Shown here: one piece after another, positions 1 to 8,403 of the stretch | Layout of the letters: every line of letters starts with the position of its first letter | Numbering within the stretch: position 1 is the stretch's first letter | Assembly: GCA_949287835.1 (NCBI GenBank) | Contig: CASEHV010000008.1 | Location: forward strand, 1 to 64,000 | DNA length: 64,000 bases | From: an uncultured Helicobacter sp. | Lineage (GTDB): Bacteria; Campylobacterota; Campylobacteria; Campylobacterales; Helicobacteraceae | Direction of reading: 5' to 3' | The notes under the pieces: model-generated | Databases searched by the model: none | What the model was told of the DNA's origin: nothing | Seen by the model: only the letters and a program-made list of their open reading frames with translations | Program-made: the position numbers and the translations under genes

Positions 1-349
1 AATCTAACACACATTCCCCATAAACCCTAGAAATATTATAAGGATTATCATTTGTAATAATAAAGTCAGAATCTTTTTTAGCAAAATTATATTTACCACT
101 AAAATAATCTATTCCCACATTTCTAGCGCTAGATAATCCAGCATTAGTTTTATCAAAGAGTATAAATCTTTTATCTTTCCTCACATATTCTAATGCTATA
201 TTTAGACCAGAATCTGTGCTACCGTCATTTATAAGTGCGACTACAAAGTGTTGATAGGTTTGATTAAGGATAGAATCAAGGCATTCTTTCAGATAAGATT
301 CTACATTGTAGATTGGCACAACAATGCCTATTAGAGGATTTGAAGGCAT
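1..349 (-). CDS. Family 2 glycosyltransferase, N-terminal part (truncated by window edge)
   Basis: The first ~116 residues of a GT-A type (GT2) glycosyltransferase are visible; the rest lies beyond the window. The start reads MPSNPLIGIVVPIYNVESYL, followed by the usual nucleotide-sugar-binding pattern (LINDGSTDSG) and SSARNVGIDY. The neighbourhood of DGS is typical of LOS/LPS or capsule transferases. The ATG at 349 has a G8A-G Shine-Dalgarno-like leader (354-361) 3-4 nt upstream. An in-frame ATG at 379 would place the G8 run inside the coding sequence (MRNFNNGGGVMPSN). I prefer 349 because the paralogue at 55118 starts at an equivalent distance. Family assignment is secure; the sugar and acceptor are unknown. 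Confidence 0.85.
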   Translation of the reverse strand, partial: MPSNPLIGIVVPIYNVESYLKECLDSILNQTYQHFVVALINDGSTDSGLNIALEYVRKDKRFILFDKTNAGLSSARNVGIDYFSGKYNFAKKDSDFIITNDNPYNISRVYGECVLD

Positions 350-353
350 TACT

Positions 354-361
354 CCCCCCCC
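354..361. repeat. Homopolymeric C8/G8 tract at glycosyltransferase start
   Basis: There are eight consecutive C on the + strand (G8 on the coding strand), 5 nt before the preferred ATG of the glycosyltransferase and 16 nt after an alternative in-frame ATG at 379. G tracts of this length are classic slippage-prone contingency sites in Helicobacter and Campylobacter surface-sugar genes. Here the tract would alter ribosome-binding-site spacing, or the frame if the upstream start is used. Confidence 0.7.
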
Positions 362-469
362 GTTGTTAAAATTTCGCATTCATCTATCATATATGCTCCG
401 AAAATACTTTTTGCCAAATTTTAACAAAGAAAAATCAAAAAAAAAGACCAGAAAACAATAATTTCTTCA

Positions 470-1555
470 CTAATCAAGCGAAGGGTAGCTACCTAGCCAT
501 TTGATTTCATCTTTTCGTTTATCAAAGATTCTAGCGACATTTTCATCATCTCTGTGTCCCTTGAAATCCATATAAAAGCCAGATTTAAAGACATCATTAT
601 CACTAACAGGTCTTGAATCTATCTTTGTAATATTGATATTTTCCTCTTTAAAATCCATGAGTAGCTCAAATAAGGCACCTGGTTTTTGAAAATTCTTAAT
701 CACCACAAAAACAGAGGTCTTATTATTAATACCTTTTTGATTATGAAAATCACTTACAACAATAAATCGCGTCTGATTATACGCATAATCCTCAATATTT
801 TCAAACAAAATTGGCACTCTGTGAATCTTAGCAGCGATATTAGAGCAAATAGCGGCACTAGATGGCTCACTACTAGCAAGAGATGCCGCATAAGAAGTAG
901 AGCCGACACTCACATGCTCTATATGATTGAGATTATAGTGCAGGAGGAATTTAGTACACTGCCCAAAGGCAATATCTTTTGAGTAAATCCTCTTTATATC
1001 ACCAATAGAATCTGCTTTACTAGCAAGGCTGTGATGTATCGGCATGGCAATTTCATTTATAATCTTAAAATCATGTTTAGCTAGATTATCAATCGTCTCG
1101 CCGACCATGCCATTTGTGTTATTCTCAAGGGGGATAACCGCATATTTTGCATGATGATTCCTAAGGCTATCAAAGACTGCTGAGATGGTGCTAATAGCAA
1201 GATATGAGCTAAGGGGACCAAACATAGATTCCGCTGCCTGATGAGTGTAGCTACCATTTGGACCTAGAAATGCGACCTTTTGTGGCATCTCAAGATTCCT
1301 AGAAATAGCAAAGATTTCATAGAAAATAGCCTCTATAATCGCCCTGTCAATATTGTGCAACCCTTTATCTTTAGCTAATTTCTCAAGCCTAGATAGAATC
1401 TCACGTTCTCTCTCTGGTCTGTAGATACTCGTTTTACTCTTATGCTTTAGCTCCCCGATTTTTCTTACAAAATCAAGTCGCCTCTGCAGGAGGGCAATAA
1501 TCTCATCATCGATGCTATCAATGCCATCTCGTAGGTTTTGAAGTATGGATTCCAC
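470..1555 (-). CDS. pheA: Bifunctional chorismate mutase/prephenate dehydratase
   Basis: P-protein converting chorismate to prephenate and then phenylpyruvate, the committed branch to phenylalanine, in the cytoplasm. Domains in order: AroQ-type chorismate mutase (~1-90, with RRLDFVRKIGELKH), prephenate dehydratase (~93-270, with GPNGSYTHQA at ~98 and the catalytic TRF at ~262-264), and a C-terminal ACT domain (~280-350, with KIDSRP) that normally gives phenylalanine feedback control. The length of 361 aa is normal for the family. The start is GTG, with AGGG about 9 nt upstream. It stands alone, on the same strand as sodB upstream. Confidence 0.95.
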   Translation of the reverse strand: MESILQNLRDGIDSIDDEIIALLQRRLDFVRKIGELKHKSKTSIYRPEREREILSRLEKLAKDKGLHNIDRAIIEAIFYEIFAISRNLEMPQKVAFLGPNGSYTHQAAESMFGPLSSYLAISTISAVFDSLRNHHAKYAVIPLENNTNGMVGETIDNLAKHDFKIINEIAMPIHHSLASKADSIGDIKRIYSKDIAFGQCTKFLLHYNLNHIEHVSVGSTSYAASLASSEPSSAAICSNIAAKIHRVPILFENIEDYAYNQTRFIVVSDFHNQKGINNKTSVFVVIKNFQKPGALFELLMDFKEENINITKIDSRPVSDNDVFKSGFYMDFKGHRDDENVARIFDKRKDEIKWLGSYPSLD

Positions 1556-1587
1556 GCAAGTAACCCTTAAAATTCTAAGATATGGCT

Positions 1588-2223
1588 TTATTTCTTGTGA
1601 ATGTCATTTGTATAGAATTTCACAGATTCAAGTCCATTTTTCTTAGCCCACTCATAAGCCTTTGATACAAAATCCCAGTTGATATGTGCAAAGAATTTTT
1701 CAAGATATGCAGGACGTGCATTTCTGTGGTCAATATAGTAGGCATGCTCCCACACGTCTACGACTAGCACAGGGATTTTACCATCGCTTACAGGTGTGGC
1801 GGCATTGCTAGTTTGCACTATTTCTAGCTTTGAAGTGCTAGGATTATATACTAACCAACACCAGCCAGAGCCAAAAAGTGTAGTAGCAGATTGAATATAC
1901 TTTGTCTTAAACTCATCTAGGCTACCAAACTCAGCATTGAGTGCATTTTTTAACTCATCACTCATAGCGGTGCTACTAGGTGCTATGCAGTCCCAATAAA
2001 AATCGTGATTATAGACCTGTGCGGCGTTGTTAAACAATCCGCCATTAGCCTTTACCACTATGTCATATAGACCCGCATTTTCAAACTCTGTGCCTTTTAT
2101 AAGATTATTTAGATTTGTAATGTAGGTTTGATGATGCTTACCATAGTGATAGTCAAATGCCTCTTTACTCAAAAAATCTCCCATAGAATCTGGGCTATAA
2201 GGTAACTTTCTTAACTCGAACAT
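1588..2223 (-). CDS. sodB: Superoxide dismutase [Fe]
   Basis: Iron-type superoxide dismutase, 211 aa, dismuting superoxide to peroxide and oxygen. Metal ligands are visible in HYGKHHQTYI (N-terminal His), the second His in AAQVYNHDFYW, and the C-terminal DVWEHAYYIDH pair. The FGSGWCWLV and NHDFYW context favours the Fe form. The reading frame is open a further 21 codons upstream, but ATG 2223 has AGGAG at the right spacing and gives the canonical MFELRKLPYSPD start, so I trimmed to it. No signal peptide, so cytosolic. Single-gene unit, divergent from nadK. Confidence 0.96.
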   Translation of the reverse strand: MFELRKLPYSPDSMGDFLSKEAFDYHYGKHHQTYITNLNNLIKGTEFENAGLYDIVVKANGGLFNNAAQVYNHDFYWDCIAPSSTAMSDELKNALNAEFGSLDEFKTKYIQSATTLFGSGWCWLVYNPSTSKLEIVQTSNAATPVSDGKIPVLVVDVWEHAYYIDHRNARPAYLEKFFAHINWDFVSKAYEWAKKNGLESVKFYTNDIHKK

Positions 2224-2334
2224 ATTATCTCCTAAAAAAATTTTATTATAGCATATTTGCCTATCTATTTTAGACGTAAAAAGCAATATTACTTTTGGTA
2301 GAATTTAGGAAATTCCACTCAAGGATTCTAAAGT

Positions 2335-3231
2335 ATGCAGGAAACCCTAGATAAATCAAAGCAGGTAAAAAATGTAGGAATCATTCTGCGTCCAAATAGT
2401 TCTCATATAAAGCCCATATTTTTGGATATAAAAAATAGACTGCAACATGAGGGGATAGCTGTAACGCTAGAGCACTCTGGCGCTAGAATGTTAGGATTTA
2501 CGCAAAATGACATACAAAGTCATAATATGTCCCATATATGTAGCTATGCGGATATGCTTTTTAGCATAGGCGGCGATGGGACACTGCTGTCTGTGGCAAG
2601 GCAGAGTTATGGTAGCAATGTGCCTATTCTTGGCATTAATTCTGGTAGATTGGGCTACCTTACCATTGCTATGCCAGATTCCATAAAAGATATTATTCCT
2701 AGAATAAAAAGCGGAGATTATGAGATAAAAAAGCATTTAATGCTAGAGGGATATGTGCAAGATAGCGTTGGCATGGAAACTATGCAACCACTTGTCGCTT
2801 TAAATGAATTTTTGCTATCAAGGGCAGGTTTTAGTGGAATGCTAGAGCTAGAGGCATATATTAATGGAATCTTATTTAATCATTACAGGCTAGATGGATT
2901 GCTTGTTGCAACGCCCACAGGCTCTAGTGCGTATAATATTTCAGCTGGAGGTAGCCTTGTTTACCCCTCATGTAGAAATGTGCTTTTAACACCCATTTGT
3001 GCTCACGCCCTAACTCAGAGACCCATTATTTTAAATGATGAGTTTAGCATTGAGTTTAGATTCAAAACTGCAGGGACATTAATATGTGATGGACAGCAGA
3101 GAATCTCTATACCACAAGGCAGTATTATATGTATCAGAGTGGCACAGCATAGTGCGAATTTGGTGGAATTAGAATCTAATTTCTACTTTATGCGACTTAG
3201 GGATAAATTTGGCTGGGGACAGGTGGATTGA
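2335..3231 (+). CDS. nadK: NAD kinase
   Basis: ATP/polyphosphate-dependent NAD kinase (PpnK), 298 aa, making NADP. The diagnostic GGDGT motif (SIGGDGTLLSVARQ) lies near residue 77, and the second conserved block (LDGLLVATPTGSSAYNISAGG) near 190. AAGGA lies about 9 nt before the ATG. It is divergent from sodB. A strong promoter-like sequence overlaps its stop codon (3228-3256) and fires into the gap before ggt. Confidence 0.95.
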   Translation: MQETLDKSKQVKNVGIILRPNSSHIKPIFLDIKNRLQHEGIAVTLEHSGARMLGFTQNDIQSHNMSHICSYADMLFSIGGDGTLLSVARQSYGSNVPILGINSGRLGYLTIAMPDSIKDIIPRIKSGDYEIKKHLMLEGYVQDSVGMETMQPLVALNEFLLSRAGFSGMLELEAYINGILFNHYRLDGLLVATPTGSSAYNISAGGSLVYPSCRNVLLTPICAHALTQRPIILNDEFSIEFRFKTAGTLICDGQQRISIPQGSIICIRVAQHSANLVELESNFYFMRLRDKFGWGQVD

Positions 3232-3256
3232 ATGGTGTTTTCTATACTGATATAAT
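3228..3256 (+). promoter_or_regulatory. Sigma-70 type promoter overlapping the nadK stop codon
   Basis: TTGAAT (3228-3233), a 17-nt spacer, then an extended -10 TGATATAAT (TATAAT at 3251-3256). This is a near-consensus arrangement with no downstream + strand gene; transcription would begin around 3263 inside the intergenic space convergent with ggt. Confidence 0.5.
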
Positions 3257-3262
3257 CCTACA

Positions 3263-3350
3263 TTAAAGCAAAGGATTGCTTTACGTTATGTCTTTTCTAT
3301 AGAAGACGAGATTCTTGCTTCCCATTCCCCTCCGTAAAGTTTTAATTTCT
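3263..3350 (+). ncRNA. Candidate small RNA with C-rich loop between nadK and ggt
   Basis: The predicted ~88-nt transcript from the promoter at 3228-3256 folds plausibly. One option is an 8-bp hairpin (3264-3283, loop AGGA). The alternative is a long-range 7-bp stem, CTTTACG (3279-3285) with CGTAAAG (3333-3339), enclosing a small hairpin (GTCTT 3290-3294 with AAGAC 3303-3307) and a C/U-rich stretch (TTCCCATTCCCCTCC, 3319-3333). The outer stem is followed by a U-rich run (TTTTAATTT), as at an intrinsic terminator. I do not recognise a family. Its C-rich loop recalls H. pylori RepG, but this is resemblance of layout only. No open reading frame of note. Confidence 0.35.
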
Positions 3351-5061
3351 AAAATTCCTTCCTTGGGTCATTTACGCCGTAATAGATTCCACTCTTAGAA
3401 TCTCTTAATATCGCATTGACATCACCCATATCTGGTAACTCTACGATTTTATAGCCCATTTTTTGCAAGTTTTCTTTCACATCTTCACTCATGCCATACG
3501 CCTCTATTCTTATCTCATCAGGTAGCCACTGCATGTGGAATCTGGGATATTCAACTGCCCTTGCTATATCCATTTTATAGTCGATGACATTTAGGATTAC
3601 TTGTAACACGGTAGTGATTATTCTAGCACCACCTGGGCTTCCTACTACCATGTATAGCTTATCATCTTTTAGTATTATCGTAGGACTCATAGAGCTTAGA
3701 GGTCGCTTATTTGGCTCTATGGCATTTGCATCGCCGCCTACAAGACCATAGAGATTAGGCACGCCTGCTTTTATAGAGAAGTCGTCCATCTCATTATTTA
3801 GCAAGAATCCAGCACCGCTAACAGCCGCCGCAGAGCCATAACTCGCATTGATTGTATAGGTAACTGCCACTGCATTCCCCCATTTATCTGTAACAGAGTA
3901 GTGTGTGGTATGATTACCCTCTTTTAGATTCGGTTTAGAATCGCTCTTTATGATTCCAAGCCCCGCTTTAATCTCTTTGCTAGGTATAGCAGAGTTTTCA
4001 TGTTTTTTTATGTTATCAAAAATTGCTTTTGCATATTTTTTATCTGTTAGTGCCTTATCTGGAACGCTAACAAAATCAGGGTCCCCCATGAAAACAGACC
4101 TATCCGCATAAGCCTGTCTCATAGCCTCCGCTATTAGATGAATGCTTTTTGAGCTTTGGAATCCTAGCTTTCCTAAATCAGTATTTTCCAAAACATTTAG
4201 AATCTGTATAATATGTACACCTCCGCTACTTGGTGGTGGCATGGATATAATGGTATATTTCCCTCTGTATGTGCCAATTTGCGGCTTTCGCCATGCGACT
4301 TGATAGTTTGCCAAATCTTCCTTTGTGATGATTCCACCATTTTTTTCCATATCTTTTTCTATCAAATCCGCGATTTTTCCGCGATAAAAAGCACTCTCAC
4401 CTTGCTTTTGTATTAGCCTAAGTGTCTTTGCTAAGTCCTTTTGCACCAGCACTTCGCCACCCTTATAGACACTGCCGTCTTTTTTAAGGAAATATTTTCT
4501 GCTTGATTCAAACTTGGCTAAATCTTTTTGAGCTTCCCTCATAGTCTCGCTTTGTCTATCTGTAACCACAAAGCCATTTTCTGCCAAATGTATGGCTGGC
4601 GCTATTAACTCAGAGAGTTTTTTTGTGCCATATTTATCTAGCATAGCACTCATGCCTTTTACAGTGCCTGGCACCCCTGCTGCTAGATAGCCTATGGTAG
4701 AGGCATTTTCGATGACATTTTTATTAGAATCTAAATACATATCACGACTTGCCTTTAGCGGCGCCTTTTCTCTAAAATCAAGTGCTACATTCTCGCCATT
4801 TGCCAAATGTATGAGCGCAAAGCCACCTCCGCCGATGTTACCCGCTGCAGGATGCACAACTGCTAAACAATACCCAACCGCCACAGCGGAATCTATCGCA
4901 TTCCCGCCAGAATCTAATACGTTCTTGCCTATCTTTGTGCAGTATGGACTAGAACTCATGGCAAGACCCGTGCCTGTGGTATCTTTGATTGGTGCATAGC
5001 TAGCTGCCTGCATAAAGGAGCAAAGTGATAGTGCTATCACGAATTGCTTGTAGATTTTCAT
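3349..5061 (-). CDS. ggt: Gamma-glutamyltranspeptidase, secreted
   Basis: Periplasmic/secreted enzyme of 570 aa that hydrolyses glutathione and glutamine, releasing glutamate; it is a known virulence and immunomodulatory factor in gastric and enterohepatic Helicobacter. There is a signal peptide (MKIYKQFVIALSLCSFMQAAS). The precursor should cleave autocatalytically before Thr385 in GNHTTHYSV, giving large and small subunits, the nucleophile being that Thr. Other conserved blocks are GNIGGGGFALIH, the oxyanion region PSSGGVH (~278) and VVGSPGGARI near the C-terminus. Single-gene unit with a usable SD (AAGGAG) before ATG 5061. Convergent with nadK and the candidate sRNA. Confidence 0.97.
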   Translation of the reverse strand: MKIYKQFVIALSLCSFMQAASYAPIKDTTGTGLAMSSSPYCTKIGKNVLDSGGNAIDSAVAVGYCLAVVHPAAGNIGGGGFALIHLANGENVALDFREKAPLKASRDMYLDSNKNVIENASTIGYLAAGVPGTVKGMSAMLDKYGTKKLSELIAPAIHLAENGFVVTDRQSETMREAQKDLAKFESSRKYFLKKDGSVYKGGEVLVQKDLAKTLRLIQKQGESAFYRGKIADLIEKDMEKNGGIITKEDLANYQVAWRKPQIGTYRGKYTIISMPPPSSGGVHIIQILNVLENTDLGKLGFQSSKSIHLIAEAMRQAYADRSVFMGDPDFVSVPDKALTDKKYAKAIFDNIKKHENSAIPSKEIKAGLGIIKSDSKPNLKEGNHTTHYSVTDKWGNAVAVTYTINASYGSAAAVSGAGFLLNNEMDDFSIKAGVPNLYGLVGGDANAIEPNKRPLSSMSPTIILKDDKLYMVVGSPGGARIITTVLQVILNVIDYKMDIARAVEYPRFHMQWLPDEIRIEAYGMSEDVKENLQKMGYKIVELPDMGDVNAILRDSKSGIYYGVNDPRKEF

Positions 5062-5173
5062 GAAAACTCCTTAAAGAATCTTTATAATTTCTTATATCTA
5101 AATACAGAATCAATATCAATATTTCATATAAAATCACATGCAGAAAAGTAAGGAATTGTTAAGAATGTAAGCA

Positions 5174-5761
5174 TTAATACCTAGCATCGCAAAGCGTCCA
5201 AGCAAATAATGGAATCTTGCCTGCATTAATGATAGCGTTACTTGCCTGAAGTAATGTCTGAGAGGTAGTTACTATATCATCTACAATGATGACACTATCA
5301 AATCTGCTATCTAGCTTGAATGTAAAATCTCTATCTGCACTTATCCTAGCATTGCGTCCTAGATGTGAGAATTTTTTATCACTTTGTGATATTAGGGCAT
5401 TGTAGCTAATGCTAAAGCCGTATTTTTTAAAACAATGTGCCAAAATAGCACTATGAGAATACAATCCCACATGCCTCCCCCTAACGCATACAACAGAAGT
5501 ATATCGTTTGTCTATATTTGCAAGGGCTGCATTGTCCTCTAGGAATCTTTGCAGTGCATATTTGCCAAGAATTTTTAAGATTCTGCTACCTATAATATTA
5601 TTTTTACTATAAATAAAATGCTTTATCTCACTTAAGGGATAGGAGCTAAATACTCTAAGATTATTTCCCAAATGTCGCCTAATCTCTACATACCATAGAT
5701 TCTCAAGGCATGTTTTGCATATAAGTGAGAATCTACATCTGCCGCAAATGACGCAATACAT
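5174..5761 (-). CDS. ComF-family phosphoribosyltransferase-like protein
   Basis: 195 aa with an N-terminal zinc-binding set of cysteines (CVICGRCRF and CKTCL) and a C-terminal type I phosphoribosyltransferase-like PRPP motif (SVIIVDDIVTTSQTL, ~residues 155-169). This is the architecture of ComF/GntX proteins, which are associated with natural transformation in several lineages. The ATG overlaps the tmk stop by one base (TAATG), so it is translationally coupled as the last gene of the unit 7.3-5.2 kb. Function in Helicobacter is inferred from family only. Confidence 0.85.
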   Translation of the reverse strand: MYCVICGRCRFSLICKTCLENLWYVEIRRHLGNNLRVFSSYPLSEIKHFIYSKNNIIGSRILKILGKYALQRFLEDNAALANIDKRYTSVVCVRGRHVGLYSHSAILAHCFKKYGFSISYNALISQSDKKFSHLGRNARISADRDFTFKLDSRFDSVIIVDDIVTTSQTLLQASNAIINAGKIPLFAWTLCDARY

Positions 5762-6375
5762 TATTTCTCAAAGAAAAATTGATATATATTCTCGTGTATG
5801 AGATTGCTTGGCAGAGAAGAGTCTATCATCTGTATTTCCACATCAAAATCTCTTAATCCAACGATAGCCTGTTGCAATTTATCCTGAATCCTAAGCAAAT
5901 TATCAATTCCACTTTTTTCTACATTATCTAGCTTCTTTGTGCTAAGACGTTTTTCTAGCTCCTCGCTTGATATATGTAGCATCACTATTTTCTTTGGGAT
6001 ATTGAATCTAATAGCATGTAGATTCATAGACAAGGCATCTTTTATATCATAATCACTATACGCAATGCCAGATAGAAAGCTCCTATCTGACACGACTATA
6101 TTCTCTAATTTGTCTAAATACTCAAAAAGCTCTGCCCTCTGCGCTAAAAATAGAAAAAAATTAACTCTACTGCTAGATATGTTTGTAGAATGCAAGATAA
6201 GGTTTCGTATTTCTCTGCCAAGATTTGTATTGCTAGGCTCATTTACAAATAATATAGAATCTGTATTTGGTATTATTGCATCATTAAAGTCTATGCCCTG
6301 CATTCTTTGCTTTAAAAGAGTGCATTGAGTAGTCTTTCCACTTGTGTCTATACCCTCTATAATGTAATAACGCAA
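5761..6375 (-). CDS. tmk: Thymidylate kinase
   Basis: dTMP kinase, 204 aa, phosphorylating dTMP to dTDP. The P-loop is GIDTSGKTTQ (~residues 8-17), and the DRS motif (VVSDRSFLSGIAYS) and the Arg-rich lid region are present. The only credible start is TTG 6375, three bases after the coaD stop, since the protein must begin a few residues before the P-loop; the SD is weak, suggesting coupling with coaD. coaD-tmk-comF is a tight block; coaD and tmk are also neighbours in H. pylori. Confidence 0.93.
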   Translation of the reverse strand: MRYYIIEGIDTSGKTTQCTLLKQRMQGIDFNDAIIPNTDSILFVNEPSNTNLGREIRNLILHSTNISSSRVNFFLFLAQRAELFEYLDKLENIVVSDRSFLSGIAYSDYDIKDALSMNLHAIRFNIPKKIVMLHISSEELEKRLSTKKLDNVEKSGIDNLLRIQDKLQQAIVGLRDFDVEIQMIDSSLPSNLIHENIYQFFFEK

Positions 6376-6378
6376 AAT

Positions 6379-6879
6379 TTATTCTTTAGATAGAAAATTA
6401 GTCATTATATAATTATGCACACTGCTAGGCACTAAATGTGAAAATTTCCCTCCATGTAAAATAATGCTACGAACAATCGATGAGCTAATAAAAGCATTTT
6501 GCAATGTCGGCATAAAATATATCGTATCTAGTGAATCATTTAAAGAAGCATTAGCATAGCCCATCTGCAACTCATACTCAAAATCGCTAACCACCCTAAG
6601 CCCCCTTATAATAAATTTCGCATTTAAATCACTCGCCAAATCCGCTAATAAATTACTAAATGTTATACATTTCGCATTGCTAATCTCGCTTTTATATTCC
6701 TGCAGTGCTAGATTTATCATAGTCTCTCTATCACATAGGCTATAAAGAGGATTCTTGCTATTTGAGTTTGCAACCGCTATAATGAGAGTTTCAAACATCT
6801 TGCTACTTCGCATAATAATATCCAAATGCCCATTTGTAAGAGGGTCAAAGGTCCCCGGGTATATGCCTATTTTATTCAT
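6379..6879 (-). CDS. coaD: Phosphopantetheine adenylyltransferase
   Basis: 166 aa; transfers AMP to 4'-phosphopantetheine in coenzyme A synthesis. The nucleotidyltransferase signature [18 protein letters not shown] is at the N-terminus ((T/H)xGH as TNGH), with ISSSIVRSI for phosphate binding near residue 130. The length matches the family (~160). Its ATG overlaps the stop of the upstream membrane-protein gene by four bases (ATGA), implying translational coupling. Confidence 0.96.
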   Translation of the reverse strand: MNKIGIYPGTFDPLTNGHLDIIMRSSKMFETLIIAVANSNSKNPLYSLCDRETMINLALQEYKSEISNAKCITFSNLLADLASDLNAKFIIRGLRVVSDFEYELQMGYANASLNDSLDTIYFMPTLQNAFISSSIVRSIILHGGKFSHLVPSSVHNYIMTNFLSKE

Positions 6880-7274
6880 TTATTTTCCCTGTTTTTTAGT
6901 GCGGTGCCAACGGCTACAGAAATCTTTTTAGCATTATCTGGATTGGCGTCCTCTAGCTCTTGTCGGAATCTTGCCACACTATCTGTATCAATGAAGCTAG
7001 AAGATGCTAACTGCTGGATACAATTAATCCATGTGTCTATATTCTTTTGGTCGTTAAAAACTTTATATTTTCCTTTAAATTGTTGCATTGCAGCATTAAA
7101 TGCCTCTTGAGTTTTTACCCCCTTGATAATATCTAGCATGACTTTTATTGTAAATTCCTTTGTCTGCGATGGCTTATCACTCATGAAAATATAAATCACA
7201 CCGACAATTAACACGGGAATTATGGCAATGAAAGATAGCACCCATAAAACCACGTAAAACATATACAGATACAT
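6876..7274 (-). CDS. Unrecognised membrane-anchored protein (paralogue of 25379-25801)
   Basis: I do not recognise a named family. From ATG 7274 it has 132 aa: one strongly hydrophobic N-terminal helix (~res 5-30, ending [10 protein letters not shown]) and a soluble, helical C-terminal domain ending [13 protein letters not shown]...VGTALKNR. The same plan and spacing, including a short charged DKP/NKP linker and an E-x-NPD-x-(A)L-x-R tail, recurs in the protein at 25379-25801. A GTG at 7331 would add a second hydrophobic stretch (19 aa); neither start has a good SD. It heads the coaD-tmk-comF unit and overlaps coaD by four bases. Confidence 0.7.
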   Translation of the reverse strand: MYLYMFYVVLWVLSFIAIIPVLIVGVIYIFMSDKPSQTKEFTIKVMLDIIKGVKTQEAFNAAMQQFKGKYKVFNDQKNIDTWINCIQQLASSSFIDTDSVARFRQELEDANPDNAKKISVAVGTALKNRENK

Positions 7275-7392
7275 GAAACACCACTTACGCAAGAAAAATA
7301 ATAACGCAATGGTAGCAAAAAGAATGCGCACTAGATTATGCTATGACTAAAAGCTTGGGGTATAATTTTAGAATCTTAATAAAAGTTTGAGA

Positions 7393-8355
7393 ATGACAAA
7401 TTTAGAGATTTTTAAAAAAACAATACTAAGCGAGGGAAATGCCCTGCTAGATTATGGCAAAAGAAGCAATGATATAGAGTTAGATTCTATCATTAATTTT
7501 ATACTAGGACTAAAGGGAAAACTAATTTTAATGGGCGTGGGAAAAAGCGGATTAATAGCACAAAAAATTGTAGCAACTCTATCTAGCACAGGCACACCTA
7601 GCATGTTTATACACCCAACAGAGGCAATGCATGGCGATTTAGGCATGATAGGAAAAGAAGACTGCGTTTTTGCTATTAGTTATAGCGGCGAGAGTGAAGA
7701 AATGGTAGCAATACTGCCACATATTAAAGATTTAGGTATAAAGATTATTACCATGTCAAATAATAAACACTCACGAATGTCTAGCCTTGGCGATTTCTTT
7801 ATCCCCATACATATAGATAAGGAGGCCTGCCCCATACAGACAGCACCCATGACCTCAACTACACTAACTTTAGCCATAGGCGATGCAATAGCTGCATGTC
7901 TTATGAGTGCTAGAGGATTTAATAAACAAGATTTTGCCAGATTCCACCCCGGCGGCGCACTCGGTAGAAATCTCTTTGTAAAAGTGGCAGATATGATGCA
8001 GAAAGATAATCTTCCAATCATATCTAGCAAAGATAATTTAAAAGAGGCAATATCTACTATGACAAGCGGTATGCTAGGCAGTGTCTTTATAATAGATAGT
8101 GACAGGCTAGTTGGAATATTAAGCGATGGAGATTTGCGTAGATTCATGCAGTCAAATCATTTTTCACTAGATTTAATCGCCTTTGATTATGCTAGTAAGA
8201 ATCCAAAAACCATACGTGGCAGTAATCTAGCAATAGAGGCATTAAAAACAATGAAAGATTTAAAGATTCAGATTCTACCCGTGCTATCAGATGATGGTAA
8301 ATTAGAGGGCGCCATACATTTATATACGCTTTTACAGGCAGGTTTTAAATACTAA
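7393..8355 (+). CDS. kdsD: Arabinose-5-phosphate isomerase (KpsF/GutQ type)
   Basis: 320 aa; interconverts ribulose-5-phosphate and arabinose-5-phosphate, the first step toward Kdo for LPS. It has an N-terminal SIS sugar-isomerase domain (~30-170; GVGKSGLIAQKI, the conserved FIHPTEAMHGDLGMI, SYSGESEE), the HPGGALGR motif (~195), and a tandem CBS pair (~205-320) that usually regulates the enzyme. ATG 7393 is preferred over the in-frame TTG 7387. Divergent from the membrane-protein/coaD unit. Confidence 0.93.
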   Translation: MTNLEIFKKTILSEGNALLDYGKRSNDIELDSIINFILGLKGKLILMGVGKSGLIAQKIVATLSSTGTPSMFIHPTEAMHGDLGMIGKEDCVFAISYSGESEEMVAILPHIKDLGIKIITMSNNKHSRMSSLGDFFIPIHIDKEACPIQTAPMTSTTLTLAIGDAIAACLMSARGFNKQDFARFHPGGALGRNLFVKVADMMQKDNLPIISSKDNLKEAISTMTSGMLGSVFIIDSDRLVGILSDGDLRRFMQSNHFSLDLIAFDYASKNPKTIRGSNLAIEALKTMKDLKIQILPVLSDDGKLEGAIHLYTLLQAGFKY

Positions 8356-8403
8356 TGCCCTAATTATAGCTATAATAACACCACAACGCTTATAAGGATT
8401 ACA

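Noticed and set aside
3349-5061. Reverse-strand open frames inside ggt (4213-4416 and 4694-4999)
   Set aside because: They are mirror frames of a strongly conserved gene and have no family similarity or SD.
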